Assembly: GCA_946902985.2 (NCBI GenBank)
Contig: OX336395.1
Coordinates: 13,308,708 to 13,372,707, forward strand
From: Meconema thalassinum
Taxonomy: Eukaryota; Arthropoda; Insecta; Orthoptera; Tettigoniidae
DNA: 64,000 bases
Direction of reading: 5' to 3'
Each line of letters opens with the position of its first letter. Position 1 is the first letter of the stretch. The notes under the pieces were generated by a model. That model worked only from the letters and a program-made list of their open reading frames with translations, was not told the origin of the DNA and did no database searches. Shown here piece by piece: positions 45,666 to 58,456 of this stretch. A program made the translations under genes and the position numbers.

Positions 45666-46329
45666 TTTGAAGCCATTTTTCAGTGTTACCTATGAAAACA
45701 AAAGTTTGGTGTTTTTCAGTCGGTCAACACGAATGTACCCAAAAAGAGCTGGGTTGTGCCCTAATCCTGAAATAAATTACATGAGATTAATAAATACACT
45801 AGGATGACCAGTTTCGATCGTCAGGCGATCATCATCAGATCCATTACACTTAGGCTATAACATCTATGTTTGAGAATACAGGTGAAACATATTTACAATA
45901 TGTAGAATTATTTAGTTGCAGTATTGGTAATGCAACTGTCGGTGTATGCTAATTGTAGTAGATCTAATTTAAAGTGAAATGCTAAAATGGTGATAAAAAT
46001 CCGGAGTTTGTCTGTTTGGGGCGATTATATGGTTATACAAAATCAACTATGGTTACATTGTAATAATACAGGCTGATGCTTATCCGGATCTATCTTCCTG
46101 ACTGGAACTTGGAGCAGTTTCGTGTTCACTCTGGCACCAGTTTTGGTCGACTAACCCGGGTGTTAACTGTCTGAAACTGGTTTTTCCCTTTCTCCCCCTT
46201 TTGTTCCTATGTGGTTTCTGAGGTCAGTGGAATGTTTATTTGTGTGACGTTCCCAAGTCTAGATATAATCACCCCAAACAGACAAACTCCGGATTCGTGT
46301 TGACCGACTGAAAAGCACCAAACTTTTGT
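45666..46329. mobile_element. Penelope-like composite (right arm)
   Basis: Reverse-complement twin of 7623-8296, flanked by TTGGGGAGATTG at 45654-45665 and 46330-46341. It contains the same nested MITE (45999-46294) and hammerhead-like motif (about 45797-45838). Confidence 0.55.
45999..46294. mobile_element. MITE copy in right arm
   Basis: Twin of 7658-7953 with the same 32-bp inverted ends, one of which has a substitution (GGGGCGATTA for GGGGTGATTA). Confidence 0.68.
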
Positions 46330-46506
46330 TTGGGGAGATTGTGTATTATAGGTTTTAGTTTTAGAACTAGGGAAGCCATTACCACATCTGTGTAATGCTT
46401 CACTTCAACTCAGCTGTGATTTACAATTACATAGTTTGCTATTTGTGTAAAAAGTATTAGTGATGCCAAATAAATAAAATAATTAATTAATTCACTTTAT
46501 TCCTAG

Positions 46507-46565
46507 GACACGCAAGAAGAAACACAGGATGGGGAAAGTGAAGCAAGTGGAAATCATCCAAATGG
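46507..46565 (+). CDS. Duplicated internal exon of host gene (right arm)
   Basis: Inverted twin of 7387-7445, with intact acceptor TTTATTCCTAG and donor GG/GTAAGT. One CCA codon reads CAA (P to Q), and the last bases are GG instead of GA. It faces away from the three upstream exons, so it cannot be spliced to them in the present layout. It could be an orphan duplicate or belong to a second, inverted gene copy. Confidence 0.45.
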
Positions 46566-47025
46566 GTAAGTGTACAACATATGAGGTAACATGTTATTTA
46601 ACTTTTGTGTATGCATAACTGAATGTTTTGTGTATGCACATCTGAATGTTTTGGATACGAATAAGTCTTGTTAACAACGTCAGATATATCTCGCATTTTA
46701 TGTGTCGTTACTGCTTGTCTCATCAAAGTAGATACATTATTGACATTAACTTCCTCTTTCCTAGCCCACAAATCATCATTCGGAGTTCTCACTGTCTGGA
46801 ACCTTATACTTGTTTATTACAAACACTAATCTTACTCCGAGTGCCCCTAGAATAATAAGCTTAATTTACATATTACAAGCCAATATTTCGTATAAAAACT
46901 GGTTAGGTTGGTTTGATTAGACTTAGTTTATATTACACTTAATCATTCTATACTAAAAATAAAATAATATTAAAAAACATACAGGTTTTTTCAATATTTT
47001 GCAACACCTCATATTTTAGAGTGTT

Positions 47026-47108
47026 TACTGAATGTAATCTCTACAATTGACACAAACAGATACGATATGACTTTTGCATACATACATCTTACACTCTGCA
47101 CACATCAT
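47026..47108 (-). pseudogene. Right-arm twin of the Cys/His remnant
   Basis: Reverse-complement copy of 6828-6911. The Cys/His spacing is unchanged and substitutions are few. Function cannot be claimed for either copy. Confidence 0.35.
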
Positions 47109-47545
47109 AGTGGTTTTGGTGTCCTTGGTTCACGGAAAGTACTCAACAAGAAACGTAACACTAACCTACAGTGGGGTACTCAGTGCCCCAAAACCGATCT
47201 ATAGCAAAGAATTGGTCCGTTACAACTGTGACTAAGATGGCAACTGAAAGACGGTCAAAGACAAATAATAGTCATGGTGGCTGCAGGCTGGAAGTGTTGC
47301 CAACACAAACCCAGAGCAAAACGAAAATCCAGGGTGAAAAAAAGTTAAGTCATCCTTGTTGAAGACAATTTGTCTTGTGGAAGTTACTGTCATCTGCTTG
47401 AAGAAAATACTGTACATATGCTGCAGTGATAAGTGTTGTTAGGAACATCCCCTACTTTAAACCTCCTCTTGTGTGTCTATGTGTCCTCAACCCGTTTTGG
47501 TCTTTTGTAACCCAGGTTGTCAAATCACAACAATGTTACATCATG

Positions 47546-50500
47546 AGAGTGTGTTAATTGGTGGAGGGCTTCAAGGTCTTTGGTCAATACATTTTGACCT
47601 TCTTTCATGTTTTCCAACATAGTTCTTATGAACGTCATGTCATTTGCCGACATAATTTCTTCTTTCTTGAGACTAAGGGAAGTATCAACTACAAAAACTA
47701 CAAGTGAATATACAGAATTGACCTACGTATACATTTTATACAAGTGATGGAATGCATTGAAAATCTCAGTACTAAATAAGTCTATTTAAATCGCGAGTTA
47801 TTACGTGTTTTTTTATTGTCCCATTTTACTGAACTGACATTACATTTTATCATCCGACCTAACTTATATTTAAGAACGTTAATTTACTCTTTAATCTAAT
47901 ATTACATGACAAACTGTCGTTGGCTGGTTCTAGAAATATGCCTCACAACTGTAATGTACCCCACTAATCTGTTGATGTTGCGTTCACCTCAACAATCATC
48001 AAATTTGGGATCGGCATTTCTTATATTTCAAAACATATATGGCCTCTCTTTCGAGTGCTTCTAAATGCCTGTCTCGAGTGCCTCTTTCGATCGCCCCACG
48101 TATGGGCCGGCAATTTAAATATACCATCTATATGCGCCCGCATTCTCCAATCAGCACCTATATCCGCTGCACTGTAAAGGATTGCAGACACGTAGCTACC
48201 CAACTCACAAACTTACCATTTGATTATTAAATTTCGAAAAATTCCTGAAATTCTTTTCTCGACTTACATTTTCTTTGATAAACATGAATATTCGAAGTGC
48301 ATGGCATTTTACCTTCATTCCACACTTCCGTTCCAAAATTATACAACGATCACATTATTTCTTAAACACCCTGTACAGAACTTGCCTCAAATGCAATTAA
48401 ACGATGTCACATTCGCTGTGATCAAAACTTGGAAACATGACTCCTCAGTCTCCTTTTGTGAAAATACGTAACTCATTTACGCCTACGATTCATTTCTTGC
48501 ACGGTATTCCTTATCTAAACCCCTTTCAGTGCATTTTCTCAATCAATGCAAAGGAAATCAGTAACTCTATTAAATATCCACTACCATTGTGAATATTGTT
48601 CAAGAAACAAACTTTGACAAACTCCTCTATTCTTATACAAAATTTCCTCGTGCCTATAAATTCAAATCTTTAATTACTTTCTGTACAGTTACTTTTATAT
48701 CACCCTGTGATTTAACTTTCTTAACTCCTTTTCACGTATTTAAATTCAGTTATTACATTATTGTAACTCTCAAAGAATTGTCAGCAAGAATTCATATTTA
48801 AAAATGATATAAGTGTGTCCTCTCTTCCTGTGAATATAAATTTCCGAATTTAATTCAGTTAAGTCCAGCTGATTTATTTTCAGACAATTGGTAGACTTAT
48901 CTAAATTGCCCTGTCTCTTCCTGTGAATACAATAAAGTCTTAGCTATCCTCGTGAAATATTTTGTTTAATAAATTTTATCTAGGCTTTTTAATGTTTTAT
49001 TTGACACATATAAAGGTTCTTGGAACATCTTTATTACTAGGAAATATGGTTTATTACGTTTACAGCATAGTTCTACATAACTATCTGTTTCATTACAATG
49101 AATTTGGTATTTATTGATTTAAATGTCTATATCAATTATTTAGACTATCTTTTACCAGATTTTGTGTCGTGTAACAATCCATTAATGCACACAGTTGGTT
49201 TATAATAAATTTCTGATACTCGAGTCAATATCTTGAGTTGTCGAAATTTATTTGACATTTTGTGACATAGCTTTTCAAATATACGGTACTTAAGATGTTC
49301 AATATACGTTCCAACGCTGCGCTTAAAACAGATTTATTTAATTTGACGCAAGTATCAATAATTCTAAACGACTTTATAATGAACTGATTTAACGTTGACA
49401 ACAGCAACTCGCTAGTAAAATTTCGTCCAAATGACTGAAATTTTCAATGAAAATGACTCCTAAGGAAATACTGATATACTGGATTAAAATCTACACAATT
49501 TTAAATAAAATGACAGAATTATACGGTTGGTCACTTTGGATAAACACAGAACTTGACTACAATTCTACTAAATATATTTCAATCTCTTCACTATCTTGAG
49601 CTGGCGACGATCTCTGCTGGAATATGCCTTGTCTGGCAAGACAAATGTGTTCGAGCACAACGCCCACAGCTGCGAGAACTGGTTGTGGCGAGGCCTGCTG
49701 GATAACCTCACAGTGGGACAAGGTCAATGACATAACTGGGTTAGCGACCTCTCCGTGTACAGCAAGTCACTCCCCCACTCCTTCACTCGACTCCCGCATG
49801 TCGTTCGGATCTTCTGACGTTACCACTTCACTACGCTGGCATCGCTTCTTAAGGTTAAAATTCGATTGTTCTTTAAGTGTCTTTGATGAACTCGTGTTAT
49901 GAAGTATACATTTGTTCTGCATTTCTGCGCATCGCGTAGATGTTGGACTGCGCCATCAATGTTGTGGAATACTGGATTCAACTTTATATTTCTGTAGTCT
50001 CTACTTCCCTATAATGTGCATCTTATCACGAAGTCATAATCTGATTAATGATTAAACCTACATAACTTCCCCGTAGCCAATTTATAAACTGCATTGTGTA
50101 TAGCTTCCAAGGATGAGCCGAATTGTATGAGTAATATAGCTCTTTTCCTGAAGTGAATTGTTTGCATTTATCTGCGTGAGATGTGTAGTAGCTTCGTATC
50201 GAAATACTGAAGTAACAAGCTGTGTTTCAAATACTCCACAGACTTGCTGTATGAAGCTTCTCTAAATGTGAGTGCAAATGAACTCAGTCTCGTTCCGATA
50301 AGTGTGCTACAAAATCACCGGCCTATGCTGTGCTGGTCTCAGTCAGAATGTCGCTTGCTTCACAAGTCACAGCCTTCTGACTGCGCGCTCCTTTTCTCCA
50401 CTTTCGTTATGCGTGGCTCTGTCCAAGAAACAACTCTTTTCTACACTGGCGATCTTGTTCAGACCCGGTCTGAATTAGGAATGACCGCTCGTTCTTGCTC

Positions 50501-50864
50501 TCCATGTACGGCAAGTTTATCGCGTATCCTCCCCTCTCGTGGTGTGACGTAGATCCACAGACTTCCCCTCACTCGCTGTGTCATCAACCTTGGTCACTTC
50601 TCCTCCTTCATGAGGTTACACTCACTTCTCGTGGTGTGACGCATTCTTACAATGTAGGCCTCCCTACATTCAGATTATAAATACACAACCTTATTTAATT
50701 AGTTCCTTCTTTCCTTCCGGCCTTCCGTAATTGTTTATATTAATAATGATGCATGGTATTACACTCTATTTCAGCTTAGGTTTTCCATATCTCACACATT
50801 TTTAAGAAATAAGAGATTTTAATTCGTTCTTTTATTTTTCCTGCGTCCCAGTTCGTATCCCTTC
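47546..50864. mobile_element. Unidentified right-arm-specific block, possibly a truncated retroelement
   Basis: It has no counterpart in the left arm and no terminal repeats that I can match. Most is AT-rich. Two more GC-rich patches (49590-49870, 50370-50680) contain short repeats of CTCGTGGTGTGACG. On the minus strand an ATG at 47650 opens a 36-40 residue frame starting MSANDMTFIRTMLENMKEGQ, cut where the arm sequence resumes. A helical gag-like start after a long leader would fit the 5' end of an LTR element, but this is a guess. Confidence 0.35.
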
Positions 50865-50875
50865 TGGATCTTAGT

Positions 50876-53800
50876 CATCATCATCATCATCATCATCTTC
50901 TTTGCATTTTCCCACTTATGTGGGGTCTGCCTTCCTGCAATGTTTCCTCCACTTCAATCGATCCTTAGCGTCTCGGGGGCGGAGCTTAGTGAGCCGCATG
51001 TCATCTCTCAGCCTATCCAACCAGCGTGTTTGAGGTCGCCCTCGAGGTCGACGACCCTCCACATTTAGTTGAAGGGCAGTCTTAGCAACTGAGGTTTCAC
51101 TGCTACGGAGCACATGTCCATACCACCGCAGACGTGATTCACGCATTTTCTCTGTGATTGGGGCAACCTTGAAATCCTTCCGCACGGCATCATTCCTAAT
51201 ATGGTCCAGTCGAGTCATACCATTGGACCACCGCAACATCTTCATTTCCATTACATGAAGCACCTGTTCGTGCTTCGATGTTGTAGGCCAGCATTCAGAT
51301 CCATGAAGGGCCACCGGTCTAATCACTGTGCGATATACCTTAGATTTTAAATGTAATGGAATTTTCTTATCGCATAGGACTCCAGTAACTTGGCGCCATT
51401 TCATCCATGCGGCAGTGACTCTTGTTTTGACATCAGGAATCGTGCTGCAGTCTGAGGTGATGCATGACCCAAGGTATTTGAATTGGGTCACTTTATTAAG
51501 TTGAACCTCACCAACAGTGATCGTGCCATCAGTTTGGTCACCGCATTCCAGGTATTCCGTTTTCTTCAGGTTCAATTTCATCCCAAATTCTTCAAGACGC
51601 ATCTTCCACTCTTGTACTTGCTGTTCGAGGTGCCCACGGGTCTCGTTAGCTATCATGACATCATCCGCATATAATAATGTCCATGGATGCCTGGTTTGGA
51701 TGTCATTTGTGATGGCGTTCATACAGAGTATGAAGAGCAAGGGGGACAAGGCTGATCCTTGATGGACACCAACAGTGATTTGGAAGGTATCGGACATTCC
51801 TGCTGCACACCGCACTGAGCTTGTTGTCTTTCGGTACAGAAGTTTCACCCAGTTTACATAGGCTTCTGGTACACCGTGTAGCCTCAGTGCCAGCCAGATG
51901 AGATCATGTGGTACTCTATCGAACGCCTTTTCCAAATCAAGAAACGCTAAGTGAACTGTCTTCCTTTTCTCATGGTGTCGTTCCATCAATAGACGAAGTG
52001 CATGGAGAGCGTCTGTTGTTCCGCTGTTTTTAACAAAGCCACACTGGTTAGATGAAACAGTGATGATGTTTCGTAACCTCGCATCAAGAACACGTTCAAA
52101 AATTTTCATAGTATGGGATAGGAGGCGGATTGGCCTATAATTTGAGCATTCCAGTATATCTCCTTTTCCTTTCCAAATAGGAATTGTGATACAGGTTATC
52201 CAGGCCTCTGGTACTGTGTCTTCCATAATAATTTTGTTGAAGAAGTCAGTAAGCCATACTACACCTTGTTCCTCCAGGAGATTCCATACTTCGGCTGGTA
52301 TATCATCTGCACCAGGCGCTTTCCCCGACTTCATTTTGCTGATGGCAGTGGACATTTCTTCTGTAGTGATAATGGGCACAGGGCCATGGATAGGGTCAGC
52401 TGTCGGTAGAGGTGGATGAGGGAACTCCGTATTGCATATATCCTCAAAATACTCCTTCCAGCAACATAGTATGTCATGTCTCTTTTGTAGGAGGAGCCCA
52501 TTTCTGTCTTTGATGTTGATAACATGACCGAGATCGTGTGAGGCACGCTCGCGAGCGCGCGCAAGTTTGTAGATTCTATTTGTGCTACCAGGTTTATCCA
52601 GTTCGTCGTAGATGGTTTTGAAATGTGCTGCTTTTGCAATTGCAACAGCTCGTTTTGCACTGGACTTGAGAGCCCGGTACCTATCTAAATCCGCCAAGCT
52701 GCGTGTCTGGTGCCACGTCTTGTAAGCAGCTTTCTTCTCCCTGGTTACCTGCTGCACATCATCATTCCACCACCAGGTCTGTTTGTCAATAAGGCGTCGA
52801 TTTGGTTTGGTGACACCTAGAGTGGATGTGGCATATGTCTTGATGGACTCGGACAGTGTGTTCCAGCCATCTTCTACTGATGACGTTGTAGAATATGAAA
52901 GCGATGGTATCAATGCTTCTTTGATGGTAGCTTGATGTTCTAATAGTCTCCACCATTTAATACGTTCAATCTTCGTGCTTGGCCTCACAGATACATAATC
53001 TATATGGACTGCGGTATCTAGTACAAGTATTCGGTGTTGAGGAGCAACGCTGTCATATGGGATCACTTTTGTATCCTTGATCATTGCGAGGTCTCTTCGT
53101 CGCGTCATCCAGTAGTCAATTTGGGATGTATGACTTCCACTATAGTAGGAGATAAGGTGTGAATCCCGCTTTCTAAAAAAAGGTGTTAGTTACAGACAGA
53201 TCCCACGCTTCCGCAAATTCTAGGATTCGAATACCATCATTGTTACGGCAACCATAACCATGGCCTCCATGATTTCGTTCAAATCCATCTCTTTCATGAC
53301 CAACATGTCCATTTAAGTCTCCACCAATGAAAAGAATTTCGCTATCATCAACAGCTTGAATGTGTCCCTCTAGATCGTTCCAAAACTTGTCTTTCTCGTC
53401 TTCAAGGCAACCAGTCTGTGGAGCATAGCATGACACAACTCGGATTAAACTGGTCCCCAAGGTTATCTGTATTGACATCAGGCGGTCGCTGATGCGTGCT
53501 ACTTCAGAGACGGTGTCGCGAATCCACCGACTCCATTTGCACTTTTCTTACCATTATAGATTAGCTTGTAGCCTTCTCCGATATCTCTTGATTTTGCACC
53601 TGCCCATCGGGTTTCTTGAACGCAAGCTATGTCCACATTCCGGTGCTTCAAAGAGGCGGCCAGTTCTCGGCTTCGGCCTGTCATTGTTCCAATGTTGACA
53701 GTGGCTAGCCTGATACGATTTGATTTATGTTGGTCTAGCTTCTTTAGCCGACGTCGACGATGCGTAGGTAGTTCTCGTCCATTTTCCACATCGTTCGGGC

Positions 53801-54305
53801 GAAAAAGGTGCGCGTCGCTTAGAGGGGACGCCCTAGCATTTATATCTGAATGAAGAGGAGTCAACTGCATGTTGGATACGACAAAAATTCTTCAACCGAC
53901 GTGTCGCTACGCCTGTCGTCAAGGGCATTTTATACCTACTGCCAGGTATTCATGAGGCCGCCCCTAACATGGAGAACAGACGCCTTTTGCAGCCGCTCCT
54001 AACATGGAAAACAGACGCTGCATTTGATATATGCCCCAATTTGAGCATATACCTTTTACTCAATTATCCCGAGCACTAGGATGCCACTTCCGCCATCAAC
54101 ACTGTACCGAAGAATATCTTCTCCACTGTAGCTGCCGTTGAGGTCTTCACCGTAACCCTGGCAAGGGACCCTTACAAGGTACTACCAGCCGGGTCAGCTA
54201 GCCCAAGGTTTTTTTGAGAGGTGTTACTCCTTTATCACTCACCCTTTGTCCTGACTTGTGACAGGCAGAGCCTGGCTCCCCAATAATGGCTCCAGGTTGG
54301 TGGGG
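50876..54305 (-). mobile_element. Full-length LINE (about 3.4 kb) with 11-bp target duplication
   Basis: TGGATCTTAGT flanks it at 50865-50875 and 54306-54316. It ends in (GAT)n at 50876-50900 on the minus strand and carries a 5' leader of about 430 bases. The layout, one ORF with endonuclease then RT and a short microsatellite tail, is that of RTE-type elements. It is present only in the right arm, so it inserted after the arm duplication. Two frameshifts disable it. Confidence 0.85.
50916..53870 (-). pseudogene. LINE ORF: EEP endonuclease plus RT, two frameshifts
   Basis: It begins MQLTPLHSD at 53870. Endonuclease motifs in order: LATVNIGTMTGRSRELA, CVQETRWAGAK, then after a frameshift near 53525 VVSCYAPQTG and GGDLNGHVGHERDG. 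After a second shift in a T run near 53180 comes QIDYWMTRRRDL. RT: NYRPIRLLSHTMKIFERVLD, AFLDLEKAFDRVPHDL, catalytic LLYADDVMIAN. The C-terminal region includes LRWYGHVLRSSE. The RT frame alone has 730 open codons. Proteins of this type are often mis-annotated as craniofacial development protein 2. Confidence 0.85.
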
Positions 54306-54774
54306 TGGATCTTAGTATTGGCATTAAATAAATTCGGGCGCAGTACAATAGTTGCTAAAGTTACAGTAATGTAAATGTGCTTTGGGTTTTGAACTGCTTT
54401 GAGTTTTAATGTAATTTTGACAGGTAGATTTAAATTAATAATGCTGAATTTCAAAAATATTTAAAATAAGAGTTTAAATATTTCTAGAAAGAACAGTATC
54501 TATCTAACTAACCCCAAACCCCAAGCAATTATTGTTTCTTTTCATTTTAACTGCATGTAGAAAAAGAATTAGCTTGGTCAAATGAAACCTTTGATTCAAG
54601 GACTTTTTAAGGGACCATCTTTTTAATACTAACATGTTCAATAACTCAAACACTAATAAAGCTATTTAAATATAAATGAGCACAACAGATGCCAGCAACT
54701 CTCTATGTAAGTGATTAAAAGCTGGTCATGTTATGATGAAAACTGTGAAACTTGAACAATTCAGCCACTCCTCC

Positions 54775-55640
54775 CCTTAATGGAGACTTATGTGGCAGAC
54801 TTTGAGGTTATGCAGGAGGAGAATGAGGACAGGTTGAAGAAGTAGAGAGGGTGGTAAATAAACAAAGCAGCAGGGGTAGTTGAATTGTAAAGTGTAGAGG
54901 GAAAGCAGAGGATAATCAAATAGACATAGGGTTTAGGAAATGTACCCTCTGACTAAAGAAAGGCAGTTATCACGTCAATTTATAAGCAAGCTAACAGGAA
55001 AGATTGCAATAATTATAGCGGTATTTCTTTGATAAGTGTCCCGGGCAAAGTGTACTCAGGCATTGTAGAAAGGAGACTTCGATCATTGGCCGAGAGTACG
55101 ATGGATGAAAACCTGAGTGGATTTAGACCACAACGAGGATGTCACGATCACAATTTGAGTATGCGCCAAGTTATTGAGGAATACTACAGACAGTTGTGTT
55201 TGTGTTACTTGAGAAGGCGTACTATAGTGCACGCAGGGTGAAGATGCCTATCATATTGAGGGATAATGGTATCGAGGGAAGGCTGCTACAGGCAATCAAT
55301 AGTATTTAAGTACTATAATCAATTTACAGTGAGAGTTGATGGTAGGATGGGTTCATGGTTTGTACAGGAGTGAGGCAAGGATTAAACCACTACTTTGTTT
55401 GTTATATGGACCAATTGTTGAAGGGCATAAACTGGCTGGGTGAATTTAAAGGTAAGTAGTCTGGCCTATTCGGATGACCTGGTTGTAATGATGGACTCCA
55501 ATATATTTGAACTTGAACAGAAATGTAGGGAGTATGGTATGAAGATCGGTATTTCAAAGACGAAGGTTTTGTCCTTTGGAAGAAATGCAAGAAAGTAGAA
55601 TGCCAGGTGGAAGGAACTAAATAGGAGCAGGTGGAACAAT
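54775..55640 (+). pseudogene. Decayed LINE RT fragment (right arm)
   Basis: Twin of 3240-4090. It retains ISVPGKVYSGIVERRLRS, GFRPQRGCHDH and an AYSDDLVVMMDS-like active-site region near 55465. Stops are numerous. Confidence 0.65.
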
Positions 55641-56499
55641 TATTAATTCTGAATGAGACCAGAACATGGCTTCTACACTTGCATCAGACGTCATTGTAGC
55701 TTTTACATACTTTGTTTCATCTTGTGGGGGACATTACGTATTCAAAATAGTAACCATGGTCACTATTGCACCTGAAATATGTGCTAAATTATGGAAAGAT
55801 GTGTTTTTATTTATTGCTCTTTTAACAACGGCGCTTGAATTTCGTTCAACTGTCAACAAGGAGAACTCAACGGCACATACTGAGGCGCACACATTGTTGC
55901 CAATATGTGGAATACAAAATGTGCTACGCTAATTAAAGATTATTCGTGCGTGACAAAAACCAGGGATGTATATATCGCTAACGCGGCTTGCAGGCTAATA
56001 CCATTGTCAAAACCCATTGGATTAGACAAAACAAAGGTTTGGATTGGATTTCGCCTAACAATAATAAATTGGTCTAGGCCGAAACCATTTGTCTGGATTA
56101 AAATATTGGGCTAGGCAAAAACCTTTGGTTTGGGTGAATATTATTGATGCGTTACGATCTTCTTGATTGTTAACTCGCAACACGCACAATCCATGTCTAA
56201 GTTAAGACTGACACTTGGCACACATTCACATTAACTCTTTCGTTTTACGTTACTGGACATGAAATAGTACCAAATGCGCGGGGTTGGCAATACTGTCTTT
56301 GACGATAATTCACACGCATAATGCCGGACTCAGCTGGACCCTTTTTTACCCCTATATGCTGTCATATAAAAACGGGATTGTGGGTGAGTTCTGTTCAGCT
56401 GAGGAGTAATCATTATTACTACATCAATTCCTGGTTTATTTTTCATAATTTGAAAAGGTATTTTGGCTAATTTATGTACGATAGGAAATTGTATCGTTC

Positions 56500-56580
56500 C
56501 TTGGTATCTCGTTCAGTGCTACCGAACATTGTAAGTACTTGGGCTGTGTAATCTCTCAGGTTGGTAGTACTGTATGAGGG
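56500..56580 (+). pseudogene. Decayed LINE C-terminal stub (right arm)
   Basis: CKYLGCVISQVGST matches the left-arm fragment at 1880-2150 but ends at about 56575, where roughly 270 bp are deleted relative to the left arm. Confidence 0.5.
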
Positions 56581-58011
56581 AGGAGAGATTACCTGAGAGG
56601 TTAATGAGTTTTGCTGTAGAGGGTAAGAGAAGCAGAGGTAGAGGTTAGATTCAGAGTGAGAGGTGTAGGAGGCCGTGTGCTAACTGCTAAAAGGGGATCA
56701 TGGAGGCGACTTGTTTGCAATTAGTGGCTTGCAGTCTAGCTGGACGCTCAAAGGAAACATGGAAATTGAATTCTGGCACAACTAGGAGTCCCTTGGCCAT
56801 CACCAGCGTCCCACTGGTTGCGAGTGTTCTAACACTTTGCATCATTTGGAGACGTGGTAGTGGGTTCAATGTTTTAAGGAGTGTAACATCGAGGTCACCT
56901 GCACTTGTTGACATGTAGTTATGCTACAGACGGATAAGTTTTCCCTCTTCAAAAAATTGGGGCAGCGAGTAAAGAAAGAGGCAATGAAAGATTCCATAAG
57001 CTTCGATGGTCTGAAGAGAGCAAGAGTTGATCACGGGAGTTATGGTTATTGTTTAAAGGGGTGAAACAGGGAGGTCATCTGCCCCAATCACCAACGGAGA
57101 TTCACAGGAAAATGAAACAGGAGCGTGGTACAAAAAGTAGACGTACTTCATAATTCAGAAAAGGCTACATATTGTTTTCATTATTTTCCCCACAAGTTGA
57201 TTGCCCTGGGGAGATCATTAGTGACATGCAGAGGCTATTGTGTTGCCTATGAGACTGCACGATGATAGGCCTACATTTCCATTAGCAGCATATCAATACG
57301 TTAATTATTAAATATTGGTAAGAAGGCAATGGAGCCAAGAGCTTGGTCGCCCATTGTTCAATTTGTAAATCTAAGGTACCTTGCCACATAAAAGCTATGG
57401 TGATTATTATGTTCAGGATGTTTTATCTATAAGCTACTTCATTCGTCAAACAATCATATTAAAACGACTTAAATTGCTAACCAAGGGCATTACTTCGTAG
57501 AAGTTAACTCGAATGGCTTGGCCTAGGCCTAAACAAAGAATTACACGTAAGGTGAAATCATAGTGTAATATTGTTCTTTGAGCGACATCACTATGCATTC
57601 ATCAAAAGTTGTGTCTCCTAGTGGACGCATCGTTATATTTTATTAATATTATTTCCAATGAGACATGTTTTAAACTACCATTTGCCGTTTTTATTTACAG
57701 CTAGTTTTGATGAAGCGCTTTACTTTCCTGCTGATACAGTGCTGTAAATTCCGCTGAGAAACAATGCACCCTATCTGTAAGGCGTGTTGCCTATACCACC
57801 AGGTGGTGTCTTGTGACAGCCATGAGGGTCAACTCTTGGCGTGGCAAAGTAAGAAGTTTGAATCCCACCATTGACTGACATTTTTGCCATCGTTGTCATT
57901 GTGGCTGGATCCAGCATTCATGGCTCAAGATTGTTATTGACAGACCCAACAAAGTTTTATCAGCGCTGGATAAAATAGTTAGTAGCGCTGGCACAAATTG
58001 TATCAGTAGTG

Positions 58012-58309
58012 GTAAAGGAGCCATACCGAGGTGGCTGTGGGGGTCTATATCCCGGGACCAAGGCTGTAGTGGTGACGTGTCCGGCAAGTGTGGTGGAGGA
58101 CTGTGGTTGTAAAGGAGCCATCCCAAGGTGGCTGTGGGGGTCTATATCCCGGGACCAAGGCTGTAGCAGTGACGTGTCCGGCAAGTGTGGTGGAGGACTG
58201 TGGTGGTAAAAGAGCCATACCGTGGTGGCTGTGGGGGTCTATAACCCGGGACCAAGGCTGTAGCGGTGACGTGTCCGGCAAGTGTGGTGGAGGACTGCGA
58301 TGGTAGCGG
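58012..58309. repeat. 97-bp tandem repeat, about 3.1 copies
   Basis: Units start at 58012, 58109 and 58206, each with GTAAARGAGCCAT and GACGTGTCCGGCAAGTGTGG. The unit is the reverse complement of that at 349-520. The 140-170 bases before it (57840-57990) are absent from the left arm. Confidence 0.75.
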
Positions 58310-58456
58310 TGGTGCTGCACTCAAGTCGTAAACTAAAACCTGGGTTACGGCAGCGCTGAGCAGTATTGTTGTGGTTGAGAACCACTCCAAGATGAGGCGC
58401 GAACTGAAGGGCAGAGGATCTGGAAAATACCTGGGTTGTGCCTGTTTAAACCCGTC

